32,746 nucleotides of DNA from Lonsdalea britannica (GCF_946477055.1 NZ_CAMKXG010000008.1:1-32746), one strand, 5' to 3'; counted from the stretch's first letter, positions 8,728 through 17,736 are shown. Notes: a model not told the origin generated them from the sequence alone. Numbers and translations: made by a program.

Positions 8728-8742
8728 GGCACGTTAATTGCT
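8728..8742 (+). promoter_or_regulatory. Sigma-54 (-24/-12) promoter of the cod operon
   Basis: GGCACGTTAATTGCT matches the sigma-54 consensus (GGCACG-N4-TTGCW): GG at 8728-8729, exactly ten bases, then GC at 8740-8741. The start site would be about 12 bases further on, near 8753, giving a leader of about 40 bases before the codB ATG at 8792. Sigma-54 control suggests nitrogen-limitation regulation through an enhancer-binding protein. The match is from sequence; activity is inferred. Confidence 0.72.
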
Positions 8743-8791
8743 CTGTTAACTCAGGTCTCCCCCCTACTTACGTTAAACAGAGGTCATCGTC

Positions 8792-10057
8792 ATGTCAGAA
8801 CCGAATGAGTTTCCCTTGAGTGAAACGCCCAAGAATCAGCGCAAAGGGTTGCTCTCGATCTCGATGGTGTTGTTCAGCTTTACGTTTTTTACGGGCACGA
8901 TGTTCGCGGGCGGTAAGCTGGGCGTCGCCTTCCCCTTAGTCGACATGCTGTGGATCGCCACCATCGGCAATCTGCTGCTGGCGCTGTATGCCGCCTCGTT
9001 AGGGCTCATCGCCGCCCGCAGCGGCCTCAACTCCGTGCTGATGGGGCGCTTCTGTTTTGGCGAAGCGGGCAGCAAGCTGTCGGACTTTCTGCTCGGATTC
9101 GCCGAGCTGGGCTGGTACGCCTGGGGCACCGCCACCCTCGCTATTTCGCTGGTAAAGCTATTGGATCTGCCGCCGGGATATACCGTTCCTCTGATGATTT
9201 TGTTCGGGCTGGGTTTCTCCATTACCGCGCTGGCGGGTTTTAAAGGGCTCGACATTCTGTCCCGTATTTCGGTGCCGCTGATGTTTATCCTGCTGGTGGC
9301 ATCGATGTGGATCGCCACCCGCGACGCGGGCGGCTGGAGCGGCCTGACCCATATTTCACCGTCTAATACCATGACCTGGTCCGCCGCGATAACAATGGTG
9401 TTCGGCACCTTCGCCAGCGGCGCCACGCAGGCCACCAACTGGACCCGGCTGTCACGCAGCGGCAAAATCGCCGTCGGCGCCAGCATCATCAGCTTTCTGG
9501 GCGGCAACGGCCTGATGATCGTCTCCGGCGCCTGGTGCGCCATCGTCTATCAGCAGGCGGATATCGTCGCGGTGATGATGCTTCAGGGGCTGTCGGTCGC
9601 GGCCGTGATTATGCTGTGCCTCAACCTGTGGACTATTCAGGGACCGACGCTCTATAACGTCTCCGCCGCCGCCTGCCACCTGTTGCGCAGCGAACGTCGC
9701 CGGACGCTGACTCTCGTCGGCGCGGCCATCGGCATCCTGCTAGCCATCGGCGGCATGTACGAAATGCTGATCCCGTTTCTGGTGCTGCTGGGTTCCATCA
9801 TCCCGCCCATCGGCGGCGTCATCATGGCCGACTACTGGTTTCGCTACCGCGGCCACTATCCGGCGATCCAGCAGACCGTGTTGCCGCGCTTTAACGTCAA
9901 CGGACTGGCCGCCTACGCCATCGGCGCCGCGCTGGCCTACTTCTCGCCGTGGATTGCCCCGCTGGTCGGCATCGCGGCCTCCGCCAGCCTGTACATACTC
10001 TTCACGCTGTTGAGCGGACGCCGCGCGCCCCTGACGCAACGAGAGGAGCAGCCATGA
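8792..10057 (+). CDS. codB: Cytosine permease, NCS1 family (CodB-like)
   Basis: This is an inner-membrane nucleobase:cation symporter of the CodB type, importing cytosine or a related base. It is 421 residues (E. coli CodB about 419) with roughly twelve hydrophobic membrane segments. Family features are the N-terminal GTMFAGGKLGVAFP segment in TM1, the Trp/Tyr-rich GFAELGWYAWG segment, a polar ATNWTRLSRSGK loop and the IPPIGGVIMADYW motif near residues 330-345. The ATG has AGAGG eight bases upstream. It is the first gene of an operon: its stop overlaps the next start (ATGA), so translation is probably coupled. Because the partner deaminase may act on 5-methylcytosine, the substrate could be a 5-substituted cytosine. 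Confidence 0.9.
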   Translation: MSEPNEFPLSETPKNQRKGLLSISMVLFSFTFFTGTMFAGGKLGVAFPLVDMLWIATIGNLLLALYAASLGLIAARSGLNSVLMGRFCFGEAGSKLSDFLLGFAELGWYAWGTATLAISLVKLLDLPPGYTVPLMILFGLGFSITALAGFKGLDILSRISVPLMFILLVASMWIATRDAGGWSGLTHISPSNTMTWSAAITMVFGTFASGATQATNWTRLSRSGKIAVGASIISFLGGNGLMIVSGAWCAIVYQQADIVAVMMLQGLSVAAVIMLCLNLWTIQGPTLYNVSAAACHLLRSERRRTLTLVGAAIGILLAIGGMYEMLIPFLVLLGSIIPPIGGVIMADYWFRYRGHYPAIQQTVLPRFNVNGLAAYAIGAALAYFSPWIAPLVGIAASASLYILFTLLSGRRAPLTQREEQP

Positions 10058-11289
10058 GTTTGAGCATCAGTGAAATTCTGTCGCTGCCGGGGCTGGAGCC
10101 ATTGCAGCTACGCGGCGGCGCGCACAACATTCATCGCGCGGTGCGGTGGTACTACGTGGCGGAAAATGAAGGGATCGCCGAATGGATCATGGGCGGCGAA
10201 CTGGTCTTCGTCACCGGGATCAACCACCCGCGCAACGAAGAAAACCTGTTGCAGCTACTGCGTGAAGGACACCAGCACGGTATCGCGGGCATGGTGATCC
10301 TCACCGGAGAAGCCTTTATTCATGCGATCCCCGACGCGGTTATCGCGCTCGCGGACACGCTGGGCATTCCATTGATAGAGCAGCCCTATTCGCTCAAGAT
10401 GGTGATCGTCACCCAGTTGGTCGGCACCGCGCTGGTCCAGCGAGAAGCGACGCTGCGATCTCAAAGAGACATTCTGATCCAGCTGCTGACCGGCGAGTAC
10501 CCGAGCCTGGCAATCGCCAGCCAGCGCGCCAGCCATCTCCACCTCGCGCTGGAGCAGCCGCGTCGGATCGCCGCGCTGCGGCTAAGCGGCACGCAAACGT
10601 TGTTCAATGCGCACGATCCCATTGCGGCCGAAACGCAGTTGCAGTCGGCCCGACAGCAGATCCAACAGCAGCTGGAGGCGGATCTGGCCAGCCACGATCC
10701 CGGGCTGCCGCTGATCGTCCTGGGCGAACTGTTTATTCTGCTGTTGCCCGACGACGATCAGCCATTCCGGCGCAGCAAACAGCGGCTGCAACACCTTCAG
10801 CAAACGATCGACAATCAGATCCGTCCCCTGCGTCTGTTCAGCGGTATCTCATCCACGGTGATCTCGGCGGCGCACTACCGGCAGGGATTGATCGAAGCGC
10901 GGCGCGCGCTGGATGTCACGGAGAGCATGCAGCCGGACAAAGGCCAGTGCGACTATAGTGAGCTGGGCGTGCTTAAACTGCTCACCGCCGTCAAAGAGCC
11001 CGAGCTGGTCACGCAGTTCATGAAGGAGACGCTGGGGATGCTCTTCGAGCCGCACCGCAAGCATCCGCATCAGCTGGTGGAAACGCTCGACGCCGTGCTG
11101 CAGGAAAACGGCAATCTGATCAAAGCCGCCGAGCGGCTGCATATCCATCGCAACACGCTGCACCAGCGTTTGCAGCGCATCGAACAACAGTCAGGGAACG
11201 CGTTGAGCGATCCCCAGTTTCGCTTGAATGCGTCGGTCGCTTTGCTGGTCTGGCGTATGTCCAATGCACAACAACAGGAGTTGTTATGA
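10054..11289 (+). CDS. PucR-family transcriptional regulator encoded inside the cod operon
   Basis: PucR-family proteins control purine, pyrimidine or amino-acid catabolism. It is 411 residues. An N-terminal PucR sensory domain (about 1-125, with RWYYVAENEGIAEWIMGGELVF partly visible at 31-52) is followed by a GGDEF-like middle region (about 165-290). A C-terminal helix-turn-helix of the CdaR/PucR type (about 341-398) carries the typical NLIKAAERLHIHRNTLHQRL segment. I chose ATG 10054 because GAGAGGAG lies just upstream and the start overlaps the codB stop. Its own stop overlaps the codA start in the same way. Being sandwiched between transporter and enzyme, it is probably the pathway-specific regulator, perhaps binding the imported base or its product. 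Confidence 0.9.
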   Translation: MSLSISEILSLPGLEPLQLRGGAHNIHRAVRWYYVAENEGIAEWIMGGELVFVTGINHPRNEENLLQLLREGHQHGIAGMVILTGEAFIHAIPDAVIALADTLGIPLIEQPYSLKMVIVTQLVGTALVQREATLRSQRDILIQLLTGEYPSLAIASQRASHLHLALEQPRRIAALRLSGTQTLFNAHDPIAAETQLQSARQQIQQQLEADLASHDPGLPLIVLGELFILLLPDDDQPFRRSKQRLQHLQQTIDNQIRPLRLFSGISSTVISAAHYRQGLIEARRALDVTESMQPDKGQCDYSELGVLKLLTAVKEPELVTQFMKETLGMLFEPHRKHPHQLVETLDAVLQENGNLIKAAERLHIHRNTLHQRLQRIEQQSGNALSDPQFRLNASVALLVWRMSNAQQQELL

Positions 11290-12521
11290 AGATTATCAAT
11301 GCCGCCCTTCGCCATCAGCCGGGCCTCTACACGCTGAGCTTTCACGACGGCCTGATCGCCGCCATCGAGCCGCAGAGCGGTCCGATGACGGCCGCGCCCG
11401 AGGACATCGATGCGGGCGAACGGCTGGTGATCCCGCCGCTGGTCGAGCCGCATATTCACCTCGATGCGACGCTGACCGCCGGTGAACCTGAGTGGAACAT
11501 GAGCGGCACGCTGTTCGAAGGCATTGAACGCTGGAGCCAGCGTAAAGCCACCATCACCCACGAAGATACCAAGCGCCGGGCGCACAGTACCATCGGCCTG
11601 CTGCGGGATCATGGCATCCAGCATGTACGCACCCACATCGACGTGACCGACCCTACGCTGGGCGCCTTGAAGACCATGCTGGAAGTCAAAGAGGAAGCGC
11701 GCGATCTGATCGATTTGCAGATCGTCGCGTTTCCGCAGGAAGGGATCGAGTCGTTCCCCGATGGCCGTCAGCTGATGGAACAGGCTATCGACATGGGCGC
11801 CGACGTCGTGGGCGGGATCCCGCACTTCGAAAATACCCGCGAACAGGGCGTAAGCTCAGTGAAGTTTCTGATGGATTTGGCGGAGCGTCGCGGATGTCTG
11901 GTGGATGTTCACTGCGATGAGACCGACGATCCTCAGTCACGCTTTCTGGAAGTGCTGGCCGAAGAAGCGCGCGTGCGCGGCATGGGCGAGCGCGTCACCG
12001 CCAGCCACACGGTGGCGATGGGTTCCTATGATAACGCCTACTGCTCCAAGCTGTTTCGTCTGCTCAAGCGCTCCGGCATCAGCTTTGTCTCCTGCCCGAC
12101 GGAAAGCATCCACCTGCAAGGCCGTTTCGACACCTTCCCGAAACGGCGCGGCATCACCCGCGTCGCCGAACTGGACCGTGCCGGGATGAACGTCTGTTTT
12201 GGGCAGGACTCCATCAAAGACCCGTGGTATCCGCTGGGCAACGGCAATCTGCTGCGGGTGCTGGATGCCGGGCTGCATATCTGTCACATGATGGGCTACA
12301 AAGACCTACAGCGCTGCCTAGACTTCGTGACCGATAACAGCGCTAAAGCGATGCATCTGGGAGAAAATTACGGTCTGGTCGTCGGCCGACCCGCCAATCT
12401 GCTGATTCTGGATGCGGAAAATGATTACGAGGCCGTGCGTCGTCAGGCCAAGGCGCTGGTGTCCATACGCCACGGTAAGGTGATCATGCGTCGTACGCCC
12501 GAGCGCATCGACTACGTTTAA
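11286..12521 (+). CDS. codA: Cytosine deaminase family amidohydrolase, probable 5-methylcytosine-type (Asp314 to Ser)
   Basis: This is a metal-dependent amidohydrolase that deaminates cytosine-like bases to the uracil form. It is 411 residues. With a constant offset of five from E. coli CodA numbering, all metal and catalytic residues are present: H56 and H58 (HIH), Q151, H209, E212 (HCDE), H241 and D308. The next residue is S309, where E. coli has Asp314. Loss of that Asp is known to open the pocket to 5-substituents, and CodA relatives lacking it have been shown to deaminate 5-methylcytosine to thymine. Gln307 also replaces a His of E. coli. So the true substrate may be 5-methylcytosine, cytosine or both. 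The start overlaps the regulator stop (ATGA), in an operon with codB. Confidence 0.93.
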   Translation: MKIINAALRHQPGLYTLSFHDGLIAAIEPQSGPMTAAPEDIDAGERLVIPPLVEPHIHLDATLTAGEPEWNMSGTLFEGIERWSQRKATITHEDTKRRAHSTIGLLRDHGIQHVRTHIDVTDPTLGALKTMLEVKEEARDLIDLQIVAFPQEGIESFPDGRQLMEQAIDMGADVVGGIPHFENTREQGVSSVKFLMDLAERRGCLVDVHCDETDDPQSRFLEVLAEEARVRGMGERVTASHTVAMGSYDNAYCSKLFRLLKRSGISFVSCPTESIHLQGRFDTFPKRRGITRVAELDRAGMNVCFGQDSIKDPWYPLGNGNLLRVLDAGLHICHMMGYKDLQRCLDFVTDNSAKAMHLGENYGLVVGRPANLLILDAENDYEAVRRQAKALVSIRHGKVIMRRTPERIDYV

Positions 12522-12528
12522 GCGCTAG

Positions 12529-12562
12529 TTCCGGGCGGGGTTATCCCGTCCGGAACGGCTTT
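12529..12562 (+). terminator. Hairpin after codA
   Basis: An 11-bp stem (TTCCGGGCGGG / CCCGTCCGGAA, one G-U pair, 5-base loop) at 12529-12555 starts 8 bases after the codA stop. It is followed by CGGCTTT, a weak T-tract. It probably ends the cod operon and may also serve the convergent gene. Confidence 0.6.
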
Positions 12563-12567
12563 CGGCG

Positions 12568-12984
12568 TTACAGCGCGCTTAGAGAGTAAGACTGCTGTTC
12601 CTGAGATCCATCGGAGTAGATTTCGCTAATGTCGAGCGCATCGCCGTGAATGCGGTAGGTGATGATTTCATCGGCGGGATCGTTGCGCCAACGTCCGATA
12701 CTGTCGGGATTGTTACTGGCCCACAGCACGCGATTGTCCGCCACTTTGCATTTGATCGCCCAGCGGGAGCGGTCGCCGGGCCGGAAGTAGTGTACGTAGG
12801 CGATGCCGTTTTCGACGTTGTCGAGCTTCATGATCTGGGTACTACGTCCAAAAATTAACGAGGTGGTCGCTTTGCAAATTTTGCCGATAGGCGGGGACGA
12901 GGGAGCGGCGGCGCGGGCTGAATCAGCCATAAAGGGAAGGAGCAAGGCGACACCGACGGTCGCGATTGTTTTCTTTTTATTCAT
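12568..12984 (-). CDS. Exported protein of unknown function
   Basis: This encodes 138 residues from ATG 12984, which has GGAA at good spacing; ATG 12996 would add only MEFS. A Sec signal peptide (MNKKKTIATVGVALLLPFMA...) ends near residue 25 at ARA/AAP. The mature part of about 113 residues contains two cysteines (GKICKA, AIKCKV) that may pair, and short beta-like blocks: TSLIFGRSTQIMKL, IAYVHYFRPGDRSRWAIKC and ITYRIHGDALDISEIYSDG. It looks like a small periplasmic beta-rich protein. I do not recognise the family. It is monocistronic, convergent with codA and divergent from yggS. Confidence 0.75.
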   Translation of the reverse strand: MNKKKTIATVGVALLLPFMADSARAAAPSSPPIGKICKATTSLIFGRSTQIMKLDNVENGIAYVHYFRPGDRSRWAIKCKVADNRVLWASNNPDSIGRWRNDPADEIITYRIHGDALDISEIYSDGSQEQQSYSLSAL

Positions 12985-13228
12985 TGAAAATTCCATGTAA
13001 ATAGCGGTCACCGTTTAATCTGTCGAACAATGCAAACTGGCAGGTTGACGCCGAACCCATTCAGCTTGCAGGTTTTTAGCTTAGACCAAACTCTTCCATA
13101 CGCGCGTTTTTTAATGCATTAAAGAACTCAGCCCGCCGGACAGGTTACCCTTCAAGGTGCAGATCCGGGTCATTCTGTTTTACACTATCTGCCGAACCGA
13201 TATTTCAAATCACACATAAGCCTCCTGA

Positions 13229-13960
13229 ATGACTATGAGCACGAACCTTACGACACAGACTGTGCAGCAGAATCTAGAAGGCGTCAGGCAGCAAATTTCA
13301 GCGGCGGCCGAACGCTGCGGACGCCTTCCCGAAGATGTCACGCTGCTGGCCGTCAGCAAAACCAAACCCGTCAGCGCGATTGAAGCGGCGATCGAAGCCG
13401 GACAGCGCGCCTTCGGCGAAAACTATGTCCAGGAAGGCGTGGACAAAATCCTGCATTTTCGCGCCGCTCAGCCTGATATGCCGTTGGAATGGCACTTCAT
13501 CGGTCCTTTGCAGTCCAACAAGAGCCGGCTGGTGGCGGAGCACTTCGACTGGTGCCACACTATCGATCGCCTGCGCATTGCGCAGCGCCTGAACGATCAG
13601 CGACCGGACGAGCTGCCGCCGCTCAATGTCCTGCTACAGGTTAATATCAGCCAGGAAGCGAGCAAGTCCGGCATGATGGCGGACGCCTTGCCCGCGCTGG
13701 CCGCCAGCGTCGCGGCGATGCCCCGCCTGCGCCTGCGCGGCCTGATGGCGATCCCCGCGCCGGAAAGCGACTATGAGCGACAGCTCGCCGTTTTCCGCCA
13801 GCTGTCCGATCTTTTTCAGCCGCTCAGGAGCCGTTATCCTCAGGTGGATACCCTTTCCATGGGGATGACCGACGACATGCCGGCGGCCATTGCCGCAGGC
13901 AGCACGCTGGTCCGCATTGGCACGGCGATTTTTGGCGCGAGAGATTACTCCGCCGCCTAA
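13229..13960 (+). CDS. yggS: Pyridoxal phosphate homeostasis protein (YggS/PLPBP)
   Basis: YggS binds pyridoxal 5'-phosphate and keeps cofactor and amino-acid pools balanced; it has no known enzymatic activity. It is 243 residues with a single alanine-racemase-like TIM-barrel fold. The PLP lysine is K44 in AVSKTKP, followed by FGENYVQEGVDKI, WHFIGPLQSNK, HTIDRLRIA, RLRGLMAIP, SMGMTDDM and RIGTAIFGARDY, all family signatures. A second ATG two codons in (13235) is equally possible; neither has a strong ribosome-binding site. It begins the conserved cluster yggS-proC-yggT-yggU-rdgB-hemW. Confidence 0.96.
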   Translation: MTMSTNLTTQTVQQNLEGVRQQISAAAERCGRLPEDVTLLAVSKTKPVSAIEAAIEAGQRAFGENYVQEGVDKILHFRAAQPDMPLEWHFIGPLQSNKSRLVAEHFDWCHTIDRLRIAQRLNDQRPDELPPLNVLLQVNISQEASKSGMMADALPALAASVAAMPRLRLRGLMAIPAPESDYERQLAVFRQLSDLFQPLRSRYPQVDTLSMGMTDDMPAAIAAGSTLVRIGTAIFGARDYSAA

Positions 13961-13994
13961 CGCTTAACAGACACCCGACTACAGCGAGAATCCG

Positions 13995-14816
13995 ATGGAA
14001 CACCGTAAAATTGCCTTTATTGGCGCAGGTAACATGGCGCAGGCCATTATTGCTGGCTTAATCGACGGCGGTTATCCCGCCACACACATTGCCGTGAGCG
14101 CCCCGACGGCGACGCGTCGCGATGCGTTGGCCAGAGAGTATGGCGTTATCAGTTCCGGCGACAACGTCGACTGCGTACAACAGGCCGACGTCGTGGTACT
14201 GGCGGTGAAACCTCAGCTGATGGGAGACGTGTGCTCAGCGCTGGCGTCGAACGTCGACTTCAGCAACAAGCTGGTGCTGTCCATCGCCGCAGGCGTCAGC
14301 GTCGCCCGTTTTGAGGCGCTGCTGGGCAAACCGTTGAATATCGTCCGGATCATGCCTAACACGCCGTCTCTGGTCTGTAAGGGGATGAGCGGACTGTATG
14401 CGCCCGACAACGTGAGCAAGGCTGACCGCGACTTTACCAGCAGCCTGATGAGCAGCGTCGGCGAAGTCTGCTGGGTTGATGAGGAAGCGCAGATTAACGG
14501 CGTCATCGCCGCCGCGGGCAGCGCTCCGGCCTACTTCTTCCTGTTTATGGAAGCCATGCAGCGGGAAGCCGAACGTCAGGGATTCGATACCCAGACGGCA
14601 CGCCAGCTGGTTCAGCAGGCCGCCACCGGCGCCGCCGCGCTGGTCGCCGCCAGCCCGGACAAAGCTTTGTCTACCCTGCGTGAAAATGTCACCTCCAAGG
14701 GCGGCACCACGGCGGAAGCGCTGCGGGTATTCAACGAACAGCATCTGGCTGAAACCGTGTCGGAGGCCATGCAGGCCGCCGTCGCTCGCGCCAAAGAAAT
14801 GGAAAAGCTGTTTTAA
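13995..14816 (+). CDS. proC: Pyrroline-5-carboxylate reductase
   Basis: ProC catalyses the last step of proline synthesis, the NAD(P)H reduction of 1-pyrroline-5-carboxylate to proline, in the cytoplasm. It is 273 residues. The Rossmann dinucleotide motif FIGAGNMAQAIIAGL lies at the N-terminus, with AVKPQ and RIMPNTPSLV following. The C-terminal helical dimer domain includes GSAPAYFFLFMEAM and TLRENVTSKGGTTAEALRVF, the family signature. It follows yggS by 34 bases, with a GCGAGA-type ribosome-binding site, so co-transcription is likely. Confidence 0.97.
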   Translation: MEHRKIAFIGAGNMAQAIIAGLIDGGYPATHIAVSAPTATRRDALAREYGVISSGDNVDCVQQADVVVLAVKPQLMGDVCSALASNVDFSNKLVLSIAAGVSVARFEALLGKPLNIVRIMPNTPSLVCKGMSGLYAPDNVSKADRDFTSSLMSSVGEVCWVDEEAQINGVIAAAGSAPAYFFLFMEAMQREAERQGFDTQTARQLVQQAATGAAALVAASPDKALSTLRENVTSKGGTTAEALRVFNEQHLAETVSEAMQAAVARAKEMEKLF

Positions 14817-14873
14817 TCGTGGCCTTTTCCACACACGACCTCATCCTCTGACCCGAAAGGAACCGTTGCATTT

Positions 14874-15428
14874 ATGCTTACTCTGACGTTTCTAGTCAAA
14901 ACGCTAATCGACCTGTATGTGATGGTGCTGCTGTTGCGCATCTGGATGCAGTGGTCGCGCAGCGATTTTTATAATCCGCTGTCGCAGTTCGTGGTCAAAC
15001 TGACCCAGCCGATCGTCGGACCGCTGCGCCGCATCATCCCCTCGCTCGGCCCCATCGATAGCGCATCGCTGCTGCTGGCGTTTCTGCTGACGACCCTGAA
15101 ATACCCGTTGCTGCTGCTCATCCAGGTCGGCACCCTGTCGCTCAGCCCGTTGAATCTGCTGGTTGGGCTGCTGTCGCTGGTCAAATCCGCAGGCTATCTG
15201 GTGTTCTGGATGGTGATCATCCGTTCGCTGATGAGCTGGATCAGCCAGGGCCGCAGCCCGGTCGACTACCTGCTCTACCAGCTGACCGAACCGCTGATGG
15301 CGCCGATTCGCCGCATACTGCCTGCGATGGGCGGCCTCGACTTCTCCGCGATGGTCGTCATCCTGATCCTGTATCTGCTGAACTACCTCGGCATGGATTT
15401 GTTCCCCGGACTGTGGTTCCTGCTGTGA
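14874..15428 (+). CDS. yggT: YggT-family inner-membrane protein
   Basis: This encodes 184 residues with two tandem YGGT repeats (about 1-90 and 95-184), each with two hydrophobic helices, and the repeated [17 protein letters not shown] / [18 protein letters not shown] loops that define the family. YggT proteins are integral membrane proteins linked in various bacteria to osmotic stress or cell-envelope assembly; the exact role in enterobacteria is not settled. AAAGGAAC lies about 8 bases before the ATG. The stop overlaps the next start (GTGA). Confidence 0.94.
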   Translation: MLTLTFLVKTLIDLYVMVLLLRIWMQWSRSDFYNPLSQFVVKLTQPIVGPLRRIIPSLGPIDSASLLLAFLLTTLKYPLLLLIQVGTLSLSPLNLLVGLLSLVKSAGYLVFWMVIIRSLMSWISQGRSPVDYLLYQLTEPLMAPIRRILPAMGGLDFSAMVVILILYLLNYLGMDLFPGLWFLL

Positions 15429-15730
15429 GTGCAGTCAGCTACGATCGGGACGAACTGGTGATTCGGCTGTACATACAGCCGAAAGCCAGCCGCGACCAGA
15501 TTGTCGGCCTGCACGGCGAAGAGCTGAAGGTGGCGATCACCGCACCGCCGGTCGACGGTCAGGCCAACGCGCATCTGGTCAAATTTCTCTCCAAGCAGTT
15601 TCGCGTCGCCAAAAGCAAAGTGATTATTGAAAAAGGCGAGCTGGGTCGGCATAAACAGATCAAAATCGTCGATCCCCAGACGATCCCCGCCAACGTCGCG
15701 GAACTCATCGCTTCACCTTCTCAGGACTGA
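15425..15730 (+). CDS. yggU: YggU family protein (DUF167)
   Basis: This encodes 101 residues from GTG 15425, which overlaps the yggT stop and gives the family start [19 protein letters not shown]. An upstream in-frame GTG at 15413 would add four residues and is less likely. Family blocks are [28 protein letters not shown] and [14 protein letters not shown]. The fold is a small alpha/beta domain. No biochemical function is established. It lies between yggT and rdgB, as in E. coli. Confidence 0.94.
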   Translation: MSAVSYDRDELVIRLYIQPKASRDQIVGLHGEELKVAITAPPVDGQANAHLVKFLSKQFRVAKSKVIIEKGELGRHKQIKIVDPQTIPANVAELIASPSQD

Positions 15731-15737
15731 ATAACTG

Positions 15738-16331
15738 ATGCAAAAAGTCGTATTAGCCACCGGCAACGCCGGTAAAGTGCGTGAGCTCGCCGATCTGCTG
15801 GCGGATTTCGGGCTGGACATCGTGGCGCAAACCGATCTGGGCGTGGACTCCGCCGAAGAGACCGGCCTGACGTTTATTGAAAACGCCATCCTCAAGGCCC
15901 GTCACGCCTCGCGGATCACCGGGCTGCCCGCCATCGCCGACGACTCGGGTCTGGCCGTGGATGCGCTGGCCGGCGCGCCAGGGATCTACTCCGCGCGCTA
16001 TGCGGGCGAAGACGCCGACGACCAGCAGAATCTCAACAAGCTGCTGGACGCTCTGCAGGACGTGCCGGACGACCAACGCACCGCCCGTTTTCACTGTGTG
16101 CTGGTGTTCCTGATGCATGCCGACGACCCCACGCCGCTGGTGTGTCACGGCAGCTGGCAGGGCACTATCGCCCGTGAACCGGCGGGCGGCGGCGGTTTTG
16201 GCTATGACCCGATTTTCGTCGTACCGGACGCAGGCGTCACCGCAGCAGAACTGACCCGCAGCGAAAAGCTGAGCCGCTCCCACCGTGGTAAAGCGCTTCG
16301 CCAATTGCTGGATGCCCTGCGCAATGCTTAA
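15738..16331 (+). CDS. rdgB: XTP/dITP diphosphatase (non-canonical purine NTP pyrophosphatase)
   Basis: RdgB removes dITP, XTP and ITP from nucleotide pools by hydrolysis to the monophosphate, preventing their use in DNA and RNA. It is 197 residues, the family length. Motifs visible are [12 protein letters not shown] near the N-terminus (nucleotide binding), [34 protein letters not shown] and GGFGYDPIF followed by SHRGKAL at the C-terminus. It lies 7 bases after yggU, and its last 8 bases overlap hemW. Confidence 0.97.
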   Translation: MQKVVLATGNAGKVRELADLLADFGLDIVAQTDLGVDSAEETGLTFIENAILKARHASRITGLPAIADDSGLAVDALAGAPGIYSARYAGEDADDQQNLNKLLDALQDVPDDQRTARFHCVLVFLMHADDPTPLVCHGSWQGTIAREPAGGGGFGYDPIFVVPDAGVTAAELTRSEKLSRSHRGKALRQLLDALRNA

Positions 16332-17460
16332 GCTGCCTCCACTCAGCCTCTACATCCATATTCCCTGGTGCGTGCAGAAATGTCCGTACTGCGACTTCAA
16401 CTCGCACGCGCTCAAAGGCGAGGTGCCGCACGGGGAATATGTGGATCACCTGCTGGCCGATCTGGATGCGGATCTGGCGATGGCGCAAGGACGTCCGCTG
16501 CATTCGATCTTCATCGGCGGCGGCACGCCCAGCCTGCTGAGCGCCGAAGCGATGCAACAGCTGCTGGACGGCGTGCGCGCCAGACTGGAACTGCTGCCCG
16601 AGGCCGAAGTCACGATGGAGGCCAACCCCGGCACCGTCGAAGCCGACCGCTTCAGCGGCTACCAACAGGCGGGCATCAATCGTATTTCCATCGGCGTACA
16701 AAGTTTCAGCCCGGACAAACTCCAGCGTCTGGGCCGCATCCACGGGCCGGAAGAGGCGAAACGCGCCGCGCGACTAGCCGAACAGTTGGGCCTGCGTAGC
16801 TTCAACCTCGACCTGATGCACGGCTTGCCACAGCAGTCGCTGGAAGAGGCGCTGGACGATTTACGTCAGGCTATCGCGCTGAACCCGCCGCACCTGTCGT
16901 GGTATCAGCTCACCATCGAACCCAACACGCTCTTTGGCTCCCGCCCGCCGACGCTGCCGGATGACGACGCGCTCTGGGACATTTTTAGCGCCGGACATGA
17001 GTTGCTGAGCGCCGCAGGCTACCAGCAGTATGAAACCTCGGCCTACGCCCGCCCCGGCTACCAGTGCCAGCACAACCTGAACTATTGGCGCTTCGGCGAC
17101 TATCTCGGGATCGGCTGCGGCGCGCACGGCAAGCTGACGTTCGCGGACGGACGCATTGTGCGCACCGCCAAAACCCGCCATCCGCGCGGCTACATGCGGG
17201 GCGAGTATCTGCATCAAACCACCGACGTGCCGTTAAATGACCGTCCATTCGAATTCTTTATGAACCGTTTCCGGTTGCTGGAGCCTGCGCCACGCGCTGA
17301 TTTCACGAACTATACTGGACTGACGGAGCAGGCGATCCGCCCGCAGATCGACGCGGCGCTGGCGCAAGGTTTTCTGACGGAAACCGACCGCCACTGGCAG
17401 ATCACCGAGCACGGCAAACTGTTCCTGAATACGCTGCTGGAAGGCTTTCTCGCCGACTGA
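16324..17460 (+). CDS. hemW: Radical SAM heme chaperone HemW
   Basis: HemW is related to coproporphyrinogen III dehydrogenase HemN but acts as a heme-binding chaperone that delivers heme to membrane proteins. It is 378 residues from ATG 16324, overlapping the rdgB end by 8 bases; the product begins [16 protein letters not shown]. The radical SAM cysteines are C16, C20 and C23 (CVQKCPYC). The extra fourth Cys of HemN (CxxxCxxCxC) is absent because Asp-Phe follows, which is what separates HemW from HemN. Later blocks are [22 protein letters not shown] and DLMHGLP. It is the last gene of the yggS cluster. Confidence 0.95.
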   Translation: MLKLPPLSLYIHIPWCVQKCPYCDFNSHALKGEVPHGEYVDHLLADLDADLAMAQGRPLHSIFIGGGTPSLLSAEAMQQLLDGVRARLELLPEAEVTMEANPGTVEADRFSGYQQAGINRISIGVQSFSPDKLQRLGRIHGPEEAKRAARLAEQLGLRSFNLDLMHGLPQQSLEEALDDLRQAIALNPPHLSWYQLTIEPNTLFGSRPPTLPDDDALWDIFSAGHELLSAAGYQQYETSAYARPGYQCQHNLNYWRFGDYLGIGCGAHGKLTFADGRIVRTAKTRHPRGYMRGEYLHQTTDVPLNDRPFEFFMNRFRLLEPAPRADFTNYTGLTEQAIRPQIDAALAQGFLTETDRHWQITEHGKLFLNTLLEGFLAD

Positions 17461-17583
17461 TTTCGCCGCCCGCCGTCATGCTGCATAAAAATCGCTGACG
17501 ACGCGATAAAGCGCATTGAACTCGCAGGCGAGAATATGACAAAGTGAAGACAGGACTGATACTGAGGTAGCAGGTAAACCACG

Positions 17584-17712
17584 ATGAAAAACATCACATT
17601 ACTGACGGCTGTACTGTTGATAACCACCGTTCTGAGCGGTTGTAACACCACGCGCGGATTTGGTCAGGACGTTCAAAAGCTAGGCAGCTCCATCTCCCGT
17701 ACCGCCAGCTAA
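17584..17712 (+). CDS. ecnA: Entericidin A-like small lipoprotein
   Basis: This encodes 42 residues. A signal peptide ends in a lipobox (VLSGC, Cys at residue 20), and the mature peptide is about 23 residues: NTTRGFGQDVQKLGSSISRT and two more. It closely resembles E. coli entericidin A (CNTARGFGEDIKHLGNSISRAAS in parts) rather than entericidin B. It is therefore a tiny lipid-anchored envelope peptide. In E. coli EcnA is described as the antidote to EcnB. No EcnB-like ORF is adjacent here. It has its own terminator downstream and lies 123 bases after hemW. Confidence 0.88.
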   Translation: MKNITLLTAVLLITTVLSGCNTTRGFGQDVQKLGSSISRTAS

Positions 17713-17736
17713 ACCCTTAAAGCACCAGGCACACAT

